Below are positions 1 through 10,711 of a stretch of 64,000 bases of DNA, piece by piece (position 1 is the first letter of the stretch; each line of letters starts with the position of its first letter). The stretch covers positions 1,364,001 to 1,428,000 of the forward strand of contig OY752153.1 in assembly GCA_963573315.1 (NCBI GenBank), given 5' to 3'. The DNA comes from Entomortierella parvispora. Taxonomy: Eukaryota > Mortierellomycota > Mortierellomycetes > Mortierellales > Mortierellaceae. Under the pieces are notes generated by a model. The model was not told the DNA's origin. It worked only from the letters and a program-made list of their open reading frames with translations, and did no database searches. Made by a program: the position numbers and the translations under genes.

Positions 1-1900
1 AAATAGTTGATCCTGTGATAATCTGCAGATGTGAATGATGATTCTTGTCATTTTTGCTCCTTATGTTCTTGAGCGTGTGTTGCAAGGAGGTGGAGGTTTT
101 CCTGTAACGTTTTCTTAGATCTTCCCCATTTTAAGAGTCCAACTGTGACGGAGACGAGTGTAGGTTCTTGGAAGCGGGTAATATTGCCCTATTTCTGATC
201 GCCCCTTCCAAGTTTCCTAATAAGAGACACTGGTAGAGAGTAGAGAGTGTAGAGTTGCGGGCCATTTGATTTACCCAGTACCCAGTAGCAGAAGGTAGAT
301 ATTGCAGGGGCACCCTGCAAGATTGGTTTCAAGGCAGCGGCCTTAGCACTCACTGATACTGGAGGAAATGCCGGCGTTATCTCCTGTATTCTTTGGTGAC
401 GGAGGTAGTGGATCCTTGCTGAGTTCTGATGTGTTGAGTTCTGGTGGCAGCATGCTAACTGATACCGCAGACAAGAGACAGTAGACACGTGTAGTCGTAT
501 ATTGTATTCCTGGATCCTTTGTCATAGAAGTGTGACGATCTGAAGGTATCCAAAACATGTACTTTCCTCGCTAGTCCCTGATGCTTTGAGAGCCGTAGTT
601 CCATATCAGAAGAGATAGAAAAGGACGAACTGGGTATCATTGGTAGTGATTGGCTGCCCTTGATCTACTTTTTGGTGGTTGCGGCACGATGAGGCGGATG
701 CTCAAGAAAGGTTCTAGACGCACTGGACATTGTGGTCCCTGGCGTTGATCGCTGAAGGCCATTGATTGAGAGGTGCAGTAAGGAAGCTTTCGTTGAGCTC
801 ACCCCATGGCACCCCATGGCACCTCAGACAAGCCTCCGTTCAGCCAATTCTTGGTGTATCCAACGCTGTTTACGGACGGTTGACTGCGGTTTGGTTTGAC
901 GAGTGTATGAAGATCGACAGTTTGCCTGAGATTGGTCTCGTCCTCCGTCGTCGGTGGTTGGGTCTGGAGTGTTGATTTTGACGAAGGAGTTGATAATACC
1001 AAGGGGGTCCCTGTAGTCAGTTGTAATGGATGTAGGATGACTGAGTTGGTATACGCGGCAGATGGCATCAGTTCCGGCTCTTGTGGTTTTGATTGTGGCC
1101 AGTGGTGAGCTGGTTGCAGTAGTAACGTACAACGGGGCCGCCCCCTGTTTTCCTTTGCCCTGTTGATGGATTCTTTATAGCGGGCGAGAGTCAGATATTG
1201 GTTCCCGCCCTCTCTTGATGCTTGGCGTCGAAGACGGAAAACCGATATACCCAGGGACCCAGGGAAGGACTGAGCAATGGGCGTCTTTCCTTAAACTGAG
1301 TGTTGCAGGAAATGAGTTGGCCGTGATTTTGACGACGGATGAAGGACATTTGGTAGGGACTACTGAAATTGGAAATATGTTCCTCGTCAATTCTTTCGGT
1401 CTTGAGTGATGGTATGGTGTGTCAGCAGCCACGACGAGAATCAAGATGCAATGGCGTGGGAATGGAGATTGCCCTGGCTTCCCAGTGTCCTGTCCGGTAG
1501 GTTCGAGACGTCTGGGTGGGGCCATCTGAGTTTGTTTGTTACTTCATCACTGCCCGCTTTGATGTCTTGAGTAGCTGGCACCTGGCAGCCACAGCCCGGC
1601 AATAGAGAGAAAATGGAAGGGAGCAACACCTCTGAGGCGATCCGCACCAGGCTGAAGGGGTTGAGAAGTAGCTGGGTGAGCATCTGACGCGGGACTTTTC
1701 TTTACTGATTGTCTGATTCATGACATCTCGAGTCCTGGGATGACTGATAGTGGGACGATGAGTAAGAGGAGCTGCAACTCGCTGGTGTCCCGGCATCCAT
1801 TTGAAATGAGTGAATGCGAGATATTTGAGCAGGATCGATGACATTTGACCCCATGCACCAGCTGAGTGTTGATATAGGATGTCGCCGATGTCCCACATAA
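1..1900. other. Intergenic stretch, no supported gene
   Basis: I see no open frame here with recognisable protein features, no convincing chain of splice sites, and no RNA gene. Short frames occur on both strands, but they overlap each other and look like chance frames in T/G-rich DNA. The sequence may be the decayed flank of the minisatellite that follows. Confidence 0.5.
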
Positions 1901-1919
1901 TTTGGAAATGGATGGATGT

Positions 1920-3196
1920 GGGACAATTGGGTGAGTATCCACGGAACCTATTCCGTCGGATCTTGAGGTCTTGAGCGTGGACAGTTGTGAATCAGTAGAG
2001 GCTGGAAGGAGGAGAGCCGGATGCCATTGATGTTCCTGCATCCTTTGATGATGGATGAGTACCAGTAGAGGTAAGAGGGATCCGGATGCCATTGATGTTC
2101 CCTCATTGTTGGATGATGGATGCAGGGTGATTGGGTAGGCATCCGTGCTAGTGTCCTGCCTTGCCGGCCCTGGAGTCTTGAGCATAGATGGTTGTGAGCC
2201 GGCAGAGGTAGGAAGGAGGGGTCCGGATGCCATTGATGTTCCCCCATCGTTGGATAATGGATGCAGGGTGATTGGGTGAGCATTCGGATCCGTTCTAGTG
2301 TTGTCAGCCTCGCTGGTCCTGGAGTCTTGGGTATGGATGGTTGTGAACCAGTGGAGGCGGGATCCGGATGCAATTGATGTTCCCGCATCCGTGGATATGG
2401 ATGCAGGGTAACTGAGTGGGTCCTGCCTCACCGGCTCTGGGTCTTGAGTATGGATGGTTGTGAACCAGCGGAGGCAGGAGGGATCCGGATACCATTGTCG
2501 TTCCTGTATCCTTTGATGATGGATGAGTACTGGTGGAGACAGGAAGGGATACGGATGCAACTGATGTTCCCGCATCCTTGTATGATGGATGGATGCACCG
2601 TAATTGGATGAGCATCCGTGCTGTGCCGGCCCTGGAGTCTTGGGTATGGATGGTTGTTGACCAGTGGAGCAGGCGGGATCTGGATGCAATTGATGCTCCT
2701 GCATCCTTTGATGATGAATGGTTGGATGCAGGTAATTGGGTGGGCATCCATTCTGTGTCCTGCCTCACCGGCCTGGAGTCTTGGGTGTGGATGGTTGTGG
2801 GGACCAGTGGAGGCAGGCGGGACCCGGATGCCATTAGTGTCCCCGCATCTTTTGTTGATGGATGAATGCAGGGTAATTGGGTGGGCATCCGTTCTGGTGT
2901 CCTGCCTCACCGGCCTGAAGTCTTGGGTGTGGATGGTTGTGGGGACCAGTGGAGGCAGGCGGGACCCGGATGCCGTTAGTGTTCCTCCATCGTTGGCTGA
3001 TGGATGGATGCAGGGTAATTGGGTGGGCATCCGTTCTGGTGTCCTGCCTCACCGGCCTGGAGTCTTGAGTGTGGATGGCTGTGGGGACCAGTGGAGGCAG
3101 GCGGGACCCGGATGCCGTTGGTGTTCCTCCATCCTTGGATGATAGATGGATGTAGTGTAACTGAGTAGGCATCCGTTCTGGCGTCCTGCCTCATCG
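1920..3196. repeat. Minisatellite with ~140-bp unit
   Basis: A unit that begins near the motif GGGTAATTGGGTGGGCATCC recurs about every 140-142 bp in the distal half, for example from about 2731, 2871, 3013 and 3155. More diverged copies start near 1926, 2123, 2266, 2405 and 2594. Each unit also carries GGAGTCTTGGGTGTGGATGG, a CCAGTGGAGGCAGG block and GGATCCGGATGCCATT-like text. The copies from about 2730 onward are the most alike, so this end looks youngest. The unit length is not a multiple of three, so each copy falls in a new frame, which produces long repetitive minus-strand frames that I do not regard as coding. Two larger spacings (1926-2123 and 2405-2594) suggest partial extra units. 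Confidence 0.85.
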
Positions 3197-3752
3197 TCTT
3201 TCGGTTATTGGCCGTGGTGGCATGGAAGACAAGCCGGGCATCCGATGGAAGTCCATTTCTAACTCTTCTTTCGTCGGCTTAGTATCTTGAAGTCGATGGT
3301 TTTCAGGGGTAGAGAAGGTTGCTCCTTACATCTTGCACTAGTCGCTGTGGCCTGGTTTCGATGTTGACCGAGTACCCTATCCGATATCTGTGGAAGACTC
3401 ATCGAGTCTTTGTTGTGTGACCCGTTAGCCCAATGTCTGAAATGCGTTGCTGATGCTTTACGCTGCGAAAATCCTGATAGGGCATGGCGTTTCATGGAAA
3501 CAAGTATCGTCTAGGTAGCGGGGTGTAGCCATCTTCTCCTTGAGGATCTCTCCTTGGGGGGCCTTGGATGTTGACGTTGCCTCAAAGTTGGTAACTGGTG
3601 TCGGTCCACGTTCGGTAAGATCAGATCTAGGATCCTGTCTAGTATCAACCCAGGGTTTCAATGGTGCTTTTCTCCACGAGGCACCATATGCTTGGGTTTC
3701 GATTGACTCAGGACTGGCGCGAATCGTCCAAAAAAATGGAAATGAGGTCTCC
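3197..3752. other. Downstream region of the Arb2-domain gene
   Basis: No independent gene is supported. A minus-strand frame (3458-3661) is open and hydrophilic and has a possible acceptor (GCGCCAG) just upstream. I found no donor in the preceding exon that would join to it in frame, so I treat it as 3' flank or untranslated region of the gene that ends at 3753. Confidence 0.35.
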
Positions 3753-6472
3753 TCAAGGTTCGAGACTTTCTACGTTGGTTCGACTTGCTTCTCGACGCAG
3801 GCGACGTTCAGCCTTTCGAGCGATCCTCTTGTAGTCGAATGGGCTAAATGCTGGGCCACCATCATCTCCTGTTACTTCAGGCTCGAGCCAGCGAACAGAA
3901 TTCCTTGGCCATGCACTCTGACCCACAGGATCCACAAGATCCACCTGCTTGACCATCGGTGACGCGGCTGTTGGAGAAGGGAAGTCCCTCAACCTTCGTC
4001 CAATCATCGAAAACACGCGATGGTGAGACTCTTCGAGGATTTTGGTTCGACTCTCAGTGCCTGGAACAGATAGCTCTATATTAGCAATATTCATAGTAAC
4101 ATTCGTTTGTATTAGTTTTTTGATTGGAGGCTTTGCAACTACAAGTTCCTTCGACACTTGTTCAGCCTTGTCGTTGCCGATCTTCTTCTCATTAACCGAG
4201 TCAACTTGATTGTCACTTACCACAGGAAATCAAGTTTCCAAAGCGTTTCTTCACCTCGTCAGTCAAAGAAATACGTGCCTCCGTGACAAGAACATTCGCG
4301 TGGACGGAGTACCAATCCTCAAACTCGGGGTCTACAGAAGGCAAGCCTTCTCCACCCACTTGTAAGAAGAAGGCACACGAGACCAAACGCCGGACGTCCT
4401 CCTGACGGCTCTTCATGAGCGACACCATGGCAAAACTCGAGACGCCAGCTGCAAGCACCACAACTGGCCGTCCAGTACGAGCTACGTAGGTGTCCCACAC
4501 ATACTCAAGCTGGGCAGTAATCGTCCGAATGACGCTAGACCGCTCCTCGCTTGTCGTCGGCTGACGGGGCACTGCCACATCGATTAGTCCATGTCCCCCC
4601 TTCAGGATCGTGTCCACATACCCCAACGTGGCCGCCACTGAATTCTCGGGACTAGGATAACACAAATACATGGCATATTGGTCAGAACTTGGGGAGATTT
4701 GGTGTGCAACATTTGACAATGTTTGTGACGAATCAGTACTTACAGATCATGGACAAAAAGATAGAGTGCGGCATCTGAGCTCTCTCCACTCTCGATGGAC
4801 GGACTGTAGTGCAACAAAATAATGGGAGGGGGCTATTAGTATTCCATTTATGAAAACAGATGTCACAAAAGACTCATGAGAATGATGGGTTAAGGGAAAC
4901 TTACCTAGCAAAGACGTTTACGTGTCCCAAGTTCAACGAAGCATCGAATGGCTTGCCGAGAGGCAAAGCCACCAATCCCTTTGTGTACGCCTTCGTTCTG
5001 TACCGTTTCATCTCCTTGGACGGCTTGTTGGTCGGCTCTACATGATCAAAGGGAGAATACAGTGATGGTGTTAGATGTCATTCTCAGTCTGCACTAAAGG
5101 TCCTTTCATCTATGATATGAACAGTGACACTCGACATTACCTGTGACCAGACCAGTGGGAATGTGCACTGACTTCAGTGCCGAGTGTGGGCCTGCCGTCG
5201 GGGCAGGGCGTCGAAGGGCCTCCGGAATCCTGAACCGCAAAACGACCGGCTTCCTTGCCACAACTTCACCCTCGCGGCGAGTCTTCTTCAAGACACGATG
5301 CGAACAACCGACATCGTCCTCCAACGACCGCTTTCTACGGGACACTGCCGAGTTGCTCGCAACTCCAGTCGGGGCTCTTCCGTCCCAGGCAGTTCCAGAG
5401 GCGCCTACGTCCTCAGACAAGCGGTCGATGGTGGCGCTCGCGTCCACCCTAGAGAGCCAGAGAGGGACCAAAGAGGTGGTCAGATGTAAAATTAGCAAGT
5501 CAGGAACAAGGATACCTCACAAAATTTAGCAAATAAATAAAAATGCAGTTGCTTCACTTACAGGCACGGCTCCTGCTCCGTGCTTTTCTCTGGCACAGGA
5601 GGGAGAAGGGACCTTGGAAACCGAATCACGAAGACCGGCTTCTTTGGCGCCACTTCAACCTCCTGGCGCATCTTCTTCGAGGCACGATGTTGAGAACCAG
5701 CATCGTCCTCAGAGGGCCGCTTTCTCTGCGATGCCGCCGAGTTCATCAGAACATCGGTCGGGGCACTTCCGTCCCAAACAGCATCGGAGGCACTTCCGTC
5801 CTCTTCAGACAAGTCATCGACAGGGGCTCTTCCGTCCACCTGCAAGAGGCCGTCGGCGGAGGCGCTTACGTCCACACTATGTTATTAGAGATAGATGGAA
5901 GAGGTGGAAAGAAATATTAATATTTGTATTCAAAGGCACCATATTCACCAGTATTAACAGGGTTGCTTACTGGCACGACGCCTGTCGAGACGCATCAACA
6001 GAGGCAGCGGTCTCTTTGGCACGCTTCTCTGCCAACCTGCGGGACCAACGACGAGGAGGAGACTCAAGACCCGTCTCGACTCCTGCGACGTTGCTAAGAA
6101 AAAGAAAAAAAAAAAAAAAAAGGCGGAGCACTTAACGAGATGAGTGACTGAATACCATACCAAACAGACAAGTCTCATAATAAGCCTCAAGCAGGGCCCT
6201 TCTTTTACCGAGCGTTGGCAGCGGCCACGGGTTTCTCCAAGAAAGGACGTCGTCGGCGACTTGCTGGCACTGGATACGGCACTGAAGCGCTAGAGAGTTT
6301 AGAAAGAGGAGCCCACAAGAAAAAAGACGGCGTGAGCACAGCGAATTTTCGTGTACAAAACCCCTTGCAGGGAGGGGGCAGACCCGAGCAAACAAACAAA
6401 AGCAGGCCAAAGAAAATGTTACCTTGAGGAGTCCTTTCGGACGAGTGTACTCTTACGAATATAAGGAGACAT
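3753..6472 (-). CDS. Arb2-domain protein, nine exons, with a duplicated exon
   Basis: Predicted exons are 6472-6423, 6289-6209, 6093-5971, 5876-5562, 5448-5141, 5037-4905, 4803-4744, 4651-4221 and 4060-3753. All junctions are GT-AG and all phases agree, giving about 602 aa. The start is the ATG at 6472 (MSPYIRKSTLVRK). Residues ~300-500 resemble the Arb2 domain found at the C-terminus of class II Hda1 histone deacetylases and in fission-yeast Arb2: GYVDTILKGGHGLIDVAVPR, then VWDTYVARTGRPVVVLAAG, then KKRFGNLIS. No HDAC catalytic domain precedes it. Instead there are basic, Arg/Lys-rich segments, and exons 4 and 5 encode two copies of one module (WDG.AP, N.A.S.RKR..EDD, KK.R.E, KPV). The likely role is in chromatin or heterochromatin. 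The fold assignment is from memory of the family and the function is inferred. Confidence 0.65.
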
Positions 6473-7890
6473 TATAAAGCGTTCTCAAAGGTCAATGACG
6501 GCAATGGAGAATGAGGAATGTCAAGGAGGAAAGCAACATGAGCCATGGTCGACGCGTTTTTATGTGGCCAAAAGATGTGGCAACGAGGGACAAAAATCAA
6601 AAGCGGTCACAATTCGCCCCGAATGCGCGCGTGGATATTCGGTATTCACGTCCATGGACGAAATCGGTGTGCTGTGCATGACAATCCGAGATAGCTTTGG
6701 ACGCTTGACTGTGCGCCATGCCAGAGGGACTTCACAGGTGTTTTCCCAGGGCCGAGAAGGGTCTTTGGAGTCCGGAATATAAAGCCGATAATTTTTCCCT
6801 GCCTCCACTGCTCTTTCTGGCGTATCGTGCTGGAGGCTGTAGGTATGGGACCGACGTCGTCGTCCTCAGAGATGACGGAGGGTGGGAGAGCAGGTTGATT
6901 GGCCTTTACTTTTTCGTGTTTGGTAGGAAGGAGACTGGGGCACGATACAGTACACCGTGCTGGATACATGCATGCATGCTCCACACATTAAATACGGGAC
7001 ACACGTCTCGTTCAGGGCGGAGGGAGAAAGGAAAAAAAAAAAAAATAATGGAATCCTGTCCCTCTCACTGGTTCTCTGCTCATCAATCCATCCATCCATC
7101 CATCCAGTTCATCCCCTTGCATCATCCTGCTTCCTCCCATCGATGTATCCCTCCACCTCGATTGTCAGTCCCAGTCATTCGCGCTGCCCGACCATTAATC
7201 AATGACTGACTGTGAGCTCCCGTCCAGTGCCTTCTCTGTGATCACAAACACGGTCGGTCAGCCTTTGCCATGGCGTCTGGCACTTGACCTTTCCTCGACA
7301 CACCATTGCTGACAATGATTGCAGAAGAGACGCATCCCATCCAGATCTTTCGTGTTCCATGTATCTCTTCCTTCTCCCCACCTGTGCAGCATGGCATCCC
7401 AGTCGTAAAGAGCCCCGATTGCCAGAAGCTCGTCATTCGTTGGTCGGATGTGCAAGACATCTGCCATGAATGGTACCATTCTTGAACCATTTTGGAGTGG
7501 TGTAAACCATAAGCAGTATGTACATAAAGGAGCTATCTGTTTATCGATCTGTTGGCAATGAGGAAACGAGGAAGAGCTGTTTGTTCAAGTCACGACTCAC
7601 CGCTCCACTTTTGTTAGGTTGTCACCCCCTGGGATTCCCCACCGAGCTGGCACTATCCTCGACCTGGTCGTGAACGAGGATACGACTTTCAGTGCCCCTT
7701 CTCGGTCGCCGATCCCCGCTGACCTTTGAAGGACATTCTTACTTGTGGTCGACAATGTCCTCCCGCCTGTCGCCTCCGCTTCACCGTCGTTCCTTCTCGT
7801 GCTCTAGACTGCCATTACCACAAAGTTTACCCCCGGATTTTACTGCCGCATTCTTGAGAGGATCTTGTCTCCCCACTGCCCCCTCTCTTC
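6473..7890. other. Intergenic region upstream of the Arb2-domain gene
   Basis: This presumably carries the promoter of the minus-strand gene starting at 6472. It contains a poly-A run (7029-7044), a short (CATC)n run near 7084-7102 and T-rich stretches. A 73-codon minus-strand frame (7258-7479) has a CxxCxxxC...RRH pattern that could be a zinc-finger remnant. It has no recognisable partner exons, so I do not call it a gene. Confidence 0.4.
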
Positions 7891-10310
7891 TTCCAAAAGT
7901 GGTCAAGGATCTCACTCTTTCCAAAGGCAGTGATGAACAACCAGGCGCGAGAGGCACAGGAAATCAAGGACCTGGTGATGGTGGGGATGGAAGAGAAAGG
8001 GACGTTGGAGGCGCGAATAACCGGGATTAAAGAGGCGATCCATGCAGGAGCAGAGGAATGAGGAAATGAGACGATTCGGAACCCAAATCCAAGTCCTTTA
8101 ACGCAAAACATTGAGCTACACAATATCGATCCCGAGGCTGTTCATTGTCCCGCCAAAGGACGATCGTTACCGAGATGCAGCCCGAAAGGTCTTTTCGAAT
8201 CAATTCCAACTCTACTTCCTTTGCGAGTGTGGGAACCATACGGCAAAAGACGGAGCCGGGCCCACGGATGAGGTCCATCATGCAAAGCACAAAGGATATG
8301 GCATTAGTCAACCAAAGTCCTTCTTCAAGAGGTGCGGCAACTACGTCCTGGCCAACGTTGAGAGTGATCAAATTTGGAATAGCGGCGAAACATGAAAGTG
8401 GAGCCATCTTCCATGAAAAGAAGTCGTCGCTAGACCCATTGAACCAGATCGAGGCGATGGAAGGTGCTGAGCTCAGGCAGCTCCGACATTTTCTGAACGA
8501 GTCAGACAAGCGTGAACCCTGGGCAATCTCTATAAAACGGTTACAAACGAAGGTTACGTCAAGTGGGTCTGATGGACACTTCCGCACCAACTACCGCAAG
8601 TTTTCTCAAAGGGCGTTTCTTGAAAGCGTGGAAGATAACGGAAGGATCTTCAACCGGGACCTCTGCTGCGTGCGAATCGAGCTAAACAGCAAGACCCAAG
8701 AAAAGGAGTTCTTTTCTGCTTAAGAGAATGCACAGGATGACCATGGGCTGGATATGTCATTGAGTTGGGAGTGCACTATGGAGGACTTCAGGATACTCTC
8801 ATCTGGTATTGGTAACTCGGCGGTGGTCTCTCCCAACTTCAATGCTCCACAGGGAATCCATCTGCAGAGATCTTGAAAAGCAAACGTCGACACACCTTTG
8901 ATCCAGCTTCTAGCCAATGATGGGCTCCAACCTGTCGCGTTCGAATTTGCTCCATCTGTCCTGAGCAGAGAGGATCTCTCTACGATGCCAGAGTCAGCTC
9001 TGCGCCTACGGCATTTGGGCTTGGTTATTGAAACAACTGCGTTCCCTGTCTCCTCTGCCCAGCTAAAGCCCATTACCCTCCAAGAGTATGATTTCGACTC
9101 AGACGTGGGCATGGACCTCGACAAGGAGTACAGCTCGGACGAGGGCATGATGTCCCAGTAGGGAGATGCATACCCACAGAAGAATAGTACCTCCAGGATC
9201 TGGAGGGCTACAGAACTCAGCTTGAGAAGATGATGGTCCAGATCACCGAGTTGAACGCTAAGCACCTCAAGGCTCTATAAAAGGCTTACAAGGTGGGCCT
9301 CGACTAGTAAGCCAGGCAAAAACAAATCGAGGAGCTGGACGATCACACGAGAGTGCTCAAGAAATCACTCAAGCAGGATAAGGAAAGACTGAGGACAGGG
9401 ATTGCGGACATAGAGAACAGCCTCGCGATGATTTACGGCCATCAGTTCGGTAACACGCTTGAGGTTCGTAAGAAGCTGGCCCCACAATCGGCCTGGACCA
9501 CAGTGGACCACAACTGAACCTTAACTCGAAGGATGTGTAGTCAAAATGGAACGCCCACAATCCGATCCATGTCGCGCTCAAACAGAGCTTCAAGATGGAA
9601 TTCGTCCCGATCATCCAAGGATTCAAGACGCAAGAAATCGACTACTCCCGAATCAAGAGGAGGAGCATCGATAAGGTCCTCGAGCGGGAGGTTAATCTCT
9701 CAGAAATCCAACCCACCACGGGCAAGGTCAGGGAGATTTGCCATTCCAGTGGTCAACTTCAAGATAGACATGGAGCACACACTCAAGGTGGCAGCTGTCG
9801 GAGGACCTGTTTGATACGTTAGCCTGGGACTACTTGCCAGCAGCGTTGGTCGAGATTGGCTTAGCAAAGGACTACGAAGATCTGATCGGGAGGTTCCAAC
9901 ACGGACAACATAGACTGCGTCATTGCCACACGATCTGCTAGGACAAGTACGTCCAGAAAGGAAAGAAATGATGACAGCCGACACTGTCAACCTTCAAAAA
10001 AGCCCAGAGCCGACACGAATGGAGTATCCAGCGTCACAGTCCCCCCTATCTGCACGTACTCGAGAAAGTGCCAAGATGCAGGTCGCAGACACCGCAAGAG
10101 GATTGCTATACGTACATATTGGACCAAAAGAAGGGCTGACGTGATGACTCCAGAGACAATCGCCGAGGCCAAGATACTCACTCGGATTATCAGCTAGATC
10201 GCCCAAGAGATGATTATCAAGATGAATTAACCCAACAAGGATAGCTACAGGCCAGTGAAAGCGGTATCCGCCTTCAGGAAAACAAAATAAAACATCACAT
10301 CTATACAGCA
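7890..10310 (+). pseudogene. Decayed member of a probable lineage-specific protein family
   Basis: Coding-like text runs down the plus strand but changes frame and meets stops repeatedly. A helical segment (NNQAREAQEIKDLVM) begins near 7933. A second frame at 8111-8395 carries IPRLFIVPPK, then QLYFLCECGNHT and HHAKHKGYGISQPKSFFKR. A third frame continues to 8723 with ELRQLRHFLNESDK and FRTNYRKFSQRAF. After 8898 come an acidic segment and further coiled-coil-like pieces (QIEELDDHTRVLKKSLKQDK at 9320-9380), then fragments to about 10300. The LYFLCECG / HLAKHEGY style matches a multicopy protein family I associate with Mortierella relatives; that link is from memory and unchecked. At least five disabling changes make this a pseudogene. 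Confidence 0.6.
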
Positions 10311-10711
10311 TCGAATATAATAAAGAGCCAGTTCTCCCCTTGTATAGAGCGCAAGGTTTTGAAAAAAGTTCTATGTATACAGATGTCCTGCACCCAGAGA
10401 TAATAGGGCCACAGTACCTTGCTCTATCAACGGAGTCATTGAAACTGCACTAATAGCCTCAGCCTCTTCAATTAGACGAGATAATCTGGTGATCGAGAAG
10501 GGCGGACGATATCTTTCTATTGAGTGTATATCTTTTTAACTCGTGATGTAAAGAGAATTCAGTCATATGGATAGCTAAGGGTACAATTCACTTGAAGGTT
10601 GGAAGGCAGGAGATTGCGAGGATTGAGGAAGGTTTTTTTTTAATATGCAAACATTCGAAAGAATAAAAAAAAATGAAGTAAAATCTAAATACGAATTTTG
10701 TTTGGTTGCAA
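10311..10711. other. 3' flank between the pseudogene and the Gln-rich gene
   Basis: No gene is seen. The stretch is A/T-rich, with poly-A and poly-T runs near 10630 and 10665, and lies downstream of the minus-strand gene ending at 10712. It probably contains that gene's 3' untranslated region. Confidence 0.4.

Noticed and set aside
1718-3194. Long repetitive minus-strand open frames (up to 328 codons)
   Set aside because: They lie inside the ~140-bp minisatellite, jump frames between copies because the unit is not a multiple of three, and resemble no protein.
7258-7479. 73-codon minus-strand frame with CxxCxxxC and a His-containing tail
   Set aside because: It is too short for a known zinc-finger family, has no partner exons, and lies in a presumed promoter region.
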